From assembly GCA_026702635.1 (NCBI GenBank), contig JAPPBZ010000179.1, positions 1 to 20,408 on the forward strand: DNA of 20,408 nt, written 5' to 3'. The DNA comes from Bacteroidota bacterium. Lineage in GTDB: Bacteria > Bacteroidota > Rhodothermia > Rhodothermales > Bin80. Positions 16,520 through 20,408 of this stretch are shown one piece after another (position 1 is the stretch's first letter; every line of letters begins with the position of its first letter). Under the pieces are notes generated by a model. That model worked only from the letters and a program-made list of their open reading frames with translations, was not told the origin of the DNA and made no database searches. The position numbers and the translations under genes were made by a program.

Positions 16520-17866
16520 CTACTTACCAATGCAAAATCTTGAAAAGATTGTCCCCAGTACCGTCTCGTTGGTAATAACACCGGTAATCATCCCTAGTTC
16601 ACGCGCGGCAGCTCGCAAATCCAATGAAAAAATATCCGGTGGCTGATTTGCATTCAGTGCCACTCTCGCATCCAAAAGTGCCTGATGTGCATTCTTTAGA
16701 TGGGTTTTATGCCTCGCATTGATCACCGTTCTAGATGCGTCTGCATTCCCGTAGCTCTTTGTCGCCTGCTCAAGCAGTGCATGAACCAGAGGCTCCACCG
16801 CCTTGGGGCCATCGATTGCCGCCAACTGCAATCCCTTCCTTTTTCTCTTCGGGACAAGATCCGCCTTGTTTCCAACCAGAACCACGGGCATGTTGTCTAG
16901 GCTATTCAATGCAGTTTGATCTTCTTCTAAAAGCCCGCAGACAAGATCATAAACATAAACCACGATGTCTGCCTTGTTGATCATTCGATAGGCACGCAGA
17001 ACGCCTTCCTGCTCAATGGAGTCTGTGCTTTTTCGCAGCCCGGCGGTATCCATAAAGCGAAAACGTAATCCCCCAAACTCGGCATCAACCTCCAGTACGT
17101 CCCTGGTCGTCCCCGGCTCTTCACTTACAATTGCCCGGTCCCGACCCGAAAGGCTGTTCAGCAATGTGGACTTCCCTGCATTCGGTCGACCGGCAATTAC
17201 GACCCGAACTCCCTCTCTCACAACGGTCCCAAGCCTTGTTGACTCAAGCAATTCCTGCACCTGTCCCAATGCGTTCTCAATCAGATTGCGGAGCGTGGTC
17301 CGATCTGCAAATTCGACATCTTCATCGGTGAAATCAATTTCGAGTTCCGCCAGTGCGCACAATTCGAGGATTGCCGTCCGCAGCGCTTCAAGTCCTTCTG
17401 AATAATGCCCTTCATAAGCTGCCAAGGAAACCCTGTGTGCCTGCTCACTGGAGGCATGGATCAAGTCCGCGACTGCTTCCGCCTGGGCAAGATCCATTTT
17501 CCCCGCCAGGAAGGCACGCTGAGTGAACTCGCCCGGCTGTGCCAGTCGGGCACCCTGATCGACCAAGCTTTGCAGCACCAATGCCGCCACATAGTCCCCT
17601 CCGTGGCAGGTAATCTCCACTACATCCTCTCCGGTTGCGGTACGGGGTTTGCGAAATACCGTCACCACAACCTGATCTATCCTGGAGCCCTCAGGACTCT
17701 CCCACATGCCAACATGGGCAGTGTGGGACGCAGCCGTCTCAAGGCTCTGCCCCGAAAAACAGGTGGATGCGATTGGACAGGCCTCGGGCCCGGACACACG
17801 AACTATTGAAAGCGCCGCAAGACCGGGTGCGGTCGCAATCGCCGCAATCGTATCCTGGGCGAGCAT
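16520..17866 (-). CDS. mnmE: tRNA modification GTPase MnmE (TrmE)
   Basis: A 448-residue GTPase partner of MnmG in wobble-uridine modification. The N-terminal tetrahydrofolate-binding domain (DTIAAIATAPG...SIVRVSG; PGEFTQRAFLAGKMDLAQAEAV near 112-133) is followed by a helical domain with the embedded G domain. G1 is GRPNAGKS near 223-230, the G2 region has PGTTRD, G3 is DTAG near 271-274 and G4 is NKAD near 332-335. The protein ends with the catalytic Cys in the invariant FCIGK at 444-448. It starts 6 bases after the yidC stop. Confidence 0.97.
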   Translation of the reverse strand: MLAQDTIAAIATAPGLAALSIVRVSGPEACPIASTCFSGQSLETAASHTAHVGMWESPEGSRIDQVVVTVFRKPRTATGEDVVEITCHGGDYVAALVLQSLVDQGARLAQPGEFTQRAFLAGKMDLAQAEAVADLIHASSEQAHRVSLAAYEGHYSEGLEALRTAILELCALAELEIDFTDEDVEFADRTTLRNLIENALGQVQELLESTRLGTVVREGVRVVIAGRPNAGKSTLLNSLSGRDRAIVSEEPGTTRDVLEVDAEFGGLRFRFMDTAGLRKSTDSIEQEGVLRAYRMINKADIVVYVYDLVCGLLEEDQTALNSLDNMPVVLVGNKADLVPKRKRKGLQLAAIDGPKAVEPLVHALLEQATKSYGNADASRTVINARHKTHLKNAHQALLDARVALNANQPPDIFSLDLRAAARELGMITGVITNETVLGTIFSRFCIGK

Positions 17867-17872
17867 GGTGAA

Positions 17873-19660
17873 TCACTTACGAGCCTTCTTTCTAGAGCCT
17901 TTGACGACTCCTCTTACCGGCTTGATTTTGCTTGATTTTTTGACTGCGGTTTTTTCTGAAGCAGCTTTCTTCTTCATCGATTTATTGATGAACTGCTGCT
18001 GCACCGCCGAAAAAACATTGAAACAGAAATAATATAAGCTTAGTCCAGATGGCAAACGATTGAAAATCACGAAAATCATCGCTGGCATCATATACATAAA
18101 GATTTTTGCCTGCGGCCCGGACGCCGGGGTTGCCTGCATCCGCATCTGCACGATCATGGACAGACCCATGAGAATCGTGAAACCTGCAACGAAGTCCCCA
18201 TAAAACGGAATTGCAAACGGTAGATTCAAGATTACATCCGGAGCGGAAAGGTCAGGAGCCCAGAGAAAGCCCTGCTGTCGAATTTCGATGGATTGCTGAA
18301 GAAACTGCCATAGAGCAATGATGATGGGGTACTGTAACAGCATCGGCAAACAGGCTCCCAGAGGATTGGTGCCGGACTCGCGATACATCTTGATGGTCGC
18401 CTCCTGCTGCTTTTGCGGATTGTCAGGATATTTTTCCTTGATCTCCTGCATTTTGGGTTGCAGTTCCCGCATTTTCGCCATACTCTTGTAAGAGCTGAGC
18501 GTCAACGGAAGCAGAACCACCTTGATCAACAAGCAAAAGACGATGATCACCAGACCATAACTTTCAATGATGCTGCTCAGGAATCCGAATACTGGAATAA
18601 ACACCGCGATTGCGAGCGGCCTTGTCATCCACTCAAAAGCATCCCAGCCATAGTCTACCATCCCGTAGACCCCATCATAGCGACTGATCTTGCGGTATTC
18701 GAGCGGACCCAGATAGATTCGGTAGGTATCCGGAGCTTCATCCGGGGGACCAACAAACAGGCTAGCACGAAAATCGACAGTCACCTCCGGGTCATCAACT
18801 TCTCCGAGACGCTCACCGAGCAGCTCCGCCTCTCTTGCCGGGTCATCGGCCAGGACCACTGCACCGAAATACTTATTCTTCACCCCGACCCAGGACACAT
18901 TGCCCCGCAGCGTCCGATCCACGACCTGGTCTCTCTGTAGGTTAATTCCCTCCACATCATTCCCGCTTCGGGCATATGCACCGACCTTGTTGACTTCTTC
19001 TTTTCGATAATCCACATCTTCACTGAACGGGATCGCACCATTCCAAACCAGTTCATATCCTTCCGCCGTCTGGAATCCGGCCGCATTGAAGTGAGCGACT
19101 TCCAAACCGACCTCGTAGTCCCCGGGAGTGAACGTGTATGCCAACCGCAGACGACCGCTACCAATTGCGGCTTCAAATACCACGATGGCTGGGCTCTGGG
19201 TTGCATTGATCGTATCGGTTGAATCACGCTGCGTAAACAGTATGGTTCGTGTATCAATATTGCGCGCTCCTGGTGACTGAAATCCTACACTGATCGCCCC
19301 AGGACTGGTGCTGTCTACCAGTTGAACCCGGCTGACCTGATCGTACTTGAAATACTCTTTGAGTTCAAAACTCTTCAGTGTTGCCCCCAAATCCGAGAGA
19401 CGAGCAGTATACAGATCGGTTTCCACTGTTATTTCCCGCGCCGTCTGTGCGGCGGGCACGGTAGCTGGAACGGGGCTAGTCGCCAAATCCGGCACGACCT
19501 GTTCCACCTGGCTTTCATTCGGCGGCTGCGTCACCTCCTCCATCGGTTGCTCCGTCACCTCCTCTACCGGCTCTGGAGGCGGTGGGGAAGGCATCATCAT
19601 CATCCACACGATCATGATCGCCGTGATCAGCACGACTGCGATTATCGTATTTCGGTCCAC
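17873..19660 (-). CDS. yidC: Membrane protein insertase YidC
   Basis: A 595-residue inner-membrane insertase for Sec-dependent and Sec-independent proteins. It starts with a signal-anchor helix (about 5-23, ending in consecutive Met), a Pro/Glu-rich linker (about 24-70), and a periplasmic beta domain (about 75-340). The conserved Oxa1-type insertase core is at about 355-570, with SMAKMRELQPKM holding the groove Arg, NPLGACLPMLLQYPIIIALW, and LYYFCFNVFSAVQQQFI. A very basic C-terminal tail (about 570-595, many Lys and Arg) may contact the ribosome. The start codon is GTG at 19658-19660 (GTG GAC CGA AAT), 3 bases after the rnpA stop. The gene usually found between rnpA and yidC (yidD) is missing. 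Confidence 0.97.
   Translation of the reverse strand: MDRNTIIAVVLITAIMIVWMMMMPSPPPPEPVEEVTEQPMEEVTQPPNESQVEQVVPDLATSPVPATVPAAQTAREITVETDLYTARLSDLGATLKSFELKEYFKYDQVSRVQLVDSTSPGAISVGFQSPGARNIDTRTILFTQRDSTDTINATQSPAIVVFEAAIGSGRLRLAYTFTPGDYEVGLEVAHFNAAGFQTAEGYELVWNGAIPFSEDVDYRKEEVNKVGAYARSGNDVEGINLQRDQVVDRTLRGNVSWVGVKNKYFGAVVLADDPAREAELLGERLGEVDDPEVTVDFRASLFVGPPDEAPDTYRIYLGPLEYRKISRYDGVYGMVDYGWDAFEWMTRPLAIAVFIPVFGFLSSIIESYGLVIIVFCLLIKVVLLPLTLSSYKSMAKMRELQPKMQEIKEKYPDNPQKQQEATIKMYRESGTNPLGACLPMLLQYPIIIALWQFLQQSIEIRQQGFLWAPDLSAPDVILNLPFAIPFYGDFVAGFTILMGLSMIVQMRMQATPASGPQAKIFMYMMPAMIFVIFNRLPSGLSLYYFCFNVFSAVQQQFINKSMKKKAASEKTAVKKSSKIKPVRGVVKGSRKKARK
19529..19570 (-). repeat. Short tandem repeat in yidC linker
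   Basis: Two 18-base near-identical copies (19529-19546 and 19553-19570, two mismatches) lie 24 bases apart. They encode an 8-residue repeat (PVEEVTEQ / PMEEVTQP) in the Pro/Glu-rich periplasmic linker after the first helix of YidC. Confidence 0.6.
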
Positions 19661-19663
19661 GTG

Positions 19664-20074
19664 TTAGTCTCTCTTATTTAATGATTGATGCAGAAGGTGC
19701 ATCGCCTGTAAGAGGTCCTGGGAAAGTCTCTGGTTACGGTCGGAACTGCGTCGGAGGACCATCAGTGTGAGCGTCTGTGCTGCGGGGAGGGCCTCGAACC
19801 CGATGAGGTTCTGGTTCCTGCGCCAGGTTTCGCGCATCTGGCGTCTAGTCCGATTACGCTGCACTGCATTCCTGCACCGGCCAGGTGCGAAGCCAACTTG
19901 TACGGGCGCATCGGCCCCTGTCGCGCTGCGAGGAACAAAACGATATAGGATTCGGATACTCCCTGCTACCAAAGACTTAGTGTCGGTGGTAGACCGCTCA
20001 AAAAGTGGCGCAATCAACCGCCGACGCTTCAGTCGCATCGAACGCGGAAACCGCTGCTCAGCAACCGTCGTCAT
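19664..20074 (-). CDS. rnpA: Ribonuclease P protein component RnpA
   Basis: A 136-residue basic protein that binds the RNase P RNA and helps it remove 5' leaders from pre-tRNAs. The family RNR motif is present as GFAPGRCRNAVQRNRTRRQMRETWRRN at about 65-91. The region LKRRRLIAPLFERS matches the usual N-terminal segment, and YRFV precedes the motif as expected. The ATG at 20072-20074 lies 3 bases after the rpmH stop; a later Met at residue 13 is an alternative start. Overlap or close spacing with rpmH is typical. Confidence 0.94.
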   Translation of the reverse strand: MTTVAEQRFPRSMRLKRRRLIAPLFERSTTDTKSLVAGSIRILYRFVPRSATGADAPVQVGFAPGRCRNAVQRNRTRRQMRETWRRNQNLIGFEALPAAQTLTLMVLRRSSDRNQRLSQDLLQAMHLLHQSLNKRD

Positions 20075-20077
20075 TCA

Positions 20078-20233
20078 CTATTTGCCAACGTAACGATCGC
20101 TTACTGAAAGACTCTTGCGCCCTTTCCGGCGGCGTCTTGCCAACACATTGCGGCCATCCTTATCTGCCATTCTCGAACGAAACCCGTGCTTATTACGGCG
20201 CTTTCGACGACTTGGTTGGTATGTGCGTTTCAT
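20078..20233 (-). CDS. rpmH: 50S ribosomal protein bL34
   Basis: A 51-residue very basic protein starting MKRTYQPSRRKRRNKHGF and ending VSDRYVGK, the unmistakable bL34 sequence with conserved RTYQPS, HGFRSRM, and GRKSLSVSDR. It is a structural protein of the large ribosomal subunit and the first gene of the rpmH-rnpA-yidC-mnmE-mnmG-rsmG unit. The family often has a few residues fewer at the C-terminus. Confidence 0.97.
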   Translation of the reverse strand: MKRTYQPSRRKRRNKHGFRSRMADKDGRNVLARRRRKGRKSLSVSDRYVGK

Positions 20234-20254
20234 GGAACTCTATTTGTTCGTATC

Positions 20255-20302
20255 AGATGAATGAGGCCGCAGAATCTTGTCAGTTCAACACCTGACTCAT
20301 CT
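20255..20302 (-). repeat. Nested inverted repeats in the rpmH leader
   Basis: An outer pair AGATGA (20255-20260) / TCATCT (20297-20302) encloses an inner pair GTCAG (20279-20283) / CTGAC (20292-20296) with an 8-base loop. The arrangement lies 22-69 bases upstream of the rpmH start and could fold in the leader RNA. No known L34 leader is recognised. Confidence 0.3.
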
Positions 20303-20320
20303 ATTCCACGACCTCACATT

Positions 20321-20349
20321 TTGCCTTTAACGCACCTTGTGAGTATTTT
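20321..20349 (+). promoter_or_regulatory. Putative sigma-70-like promoter for tRNA-Gly
   Basis: TTGCCT (20321-20326) and TATTTT (20344-20349) are separated by 17 bases, each matching the consensus at 4 of 6 positions. The predicted start, near 20356, falls just before the tRNA at 20360. Confidence 0.4.
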
Positions 20350-20359
20350 GCTTCTTCTT

Positions 20360-20408
20360 GCGGGAATAGCTCAATCGGTAGAGCGTCAGCTTCCCAAGCT
20401 GAAGGTCG
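20360..20408 (+). tRNA. tRNA-Gly (anticodon CCC), cut by window edge
   Basis: The first 49 bases of a tRNA are present: acceptor strand GCGGGAA, D arm GCTC/GAGC with AATCGGTA loop, anticodon stem TCAGC/GCTGA with loop TTCCCAA (anticodon CCC, reading GGG), and variable loop. The T arm and 3' acceptor strand are beyond the edge. It is transcribed away from rpmH. Confidence 0.92.

Noticed and set aside
16513..16581. N-terminal extension of mnmG by 23 codons
   Set aside because: It overlaps the conserved end of mnmE (FCIGK) and the family begins right at the FAD loop, so the ATG at 16510-16512 is used.

Overview
The window is an ordinary, densely coded piece of bacterial chromosome with no mobile element, CRISPR array or phage gene. 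It probably comes from the Bacteroidota/Rhodothermota side of the tree. Reasons are a TonB-dependent receptor that opens with a carboxypeptidase-regulatory-like domain, followed by a secreted partner protein; mostly weak or absent Shine-Dalgarno sequences; and the flavour of the RnpA and Mfd sequences. The phylum call is an inference; order or genus cannot be read from this alone.

Left part (1-8062, all minus strand). An outer-membrane receptor gene starts at about 3492 behind a good sigma-70-like promoter. Twenty-one bases after it comes a secreted protein gene that runs off the left edge. Upstream lies a three-gene envelope set: a multi-spanning LPG_synthase_TM (UPF0104) protein, a secreted DUF3047 protein, and an RND/MMPL exporter. 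The last two overlap by four bases (ATGA). A perfect 22-bp palindrome sits at the stop codon of the first. The set looks like a lipid or envelope-trafficking module, but its substrate is unknown.

Middle (8063-14086). A small MaoC-type hydratase (plus) overlaps the 3' end of recF (minus). Divergent from recF is murQ (MurNAc-6-phosphate etherase), then mfd (transcription-repair coupling factor), both plus. murQ carries an A15 tract inside its coding sequence and an unusual Arg in a normally Gly position.

Right part (13968-20233, minus strand). The classic origin-proximal operon rpmH-rnpA-yidC-mnmE-mnmG-rsmG has gaps of 3, 3, 6, 7 and 19 bases and no yidD. It covers ribosomal protein bL34, the RNase P protein, the membrane insertase, the two-subunit tRNA wobble-uridine modification enzyme and the 16S rRNA methyltransferase. 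rsmG and mfd converge and overlap by 119 bases. A tRNA-Gly(CCC) on the plus strand is cut by the right edge.

Two perfect 16-bp parS centromere sites lie 3.9 kb apart, one upstream of mfd and one forming the first codons of rsmG. With recF and the rpmH-rsmG operon they place the window close to the replication origin. parA, parB, dnaA and dnaN are not in the window.
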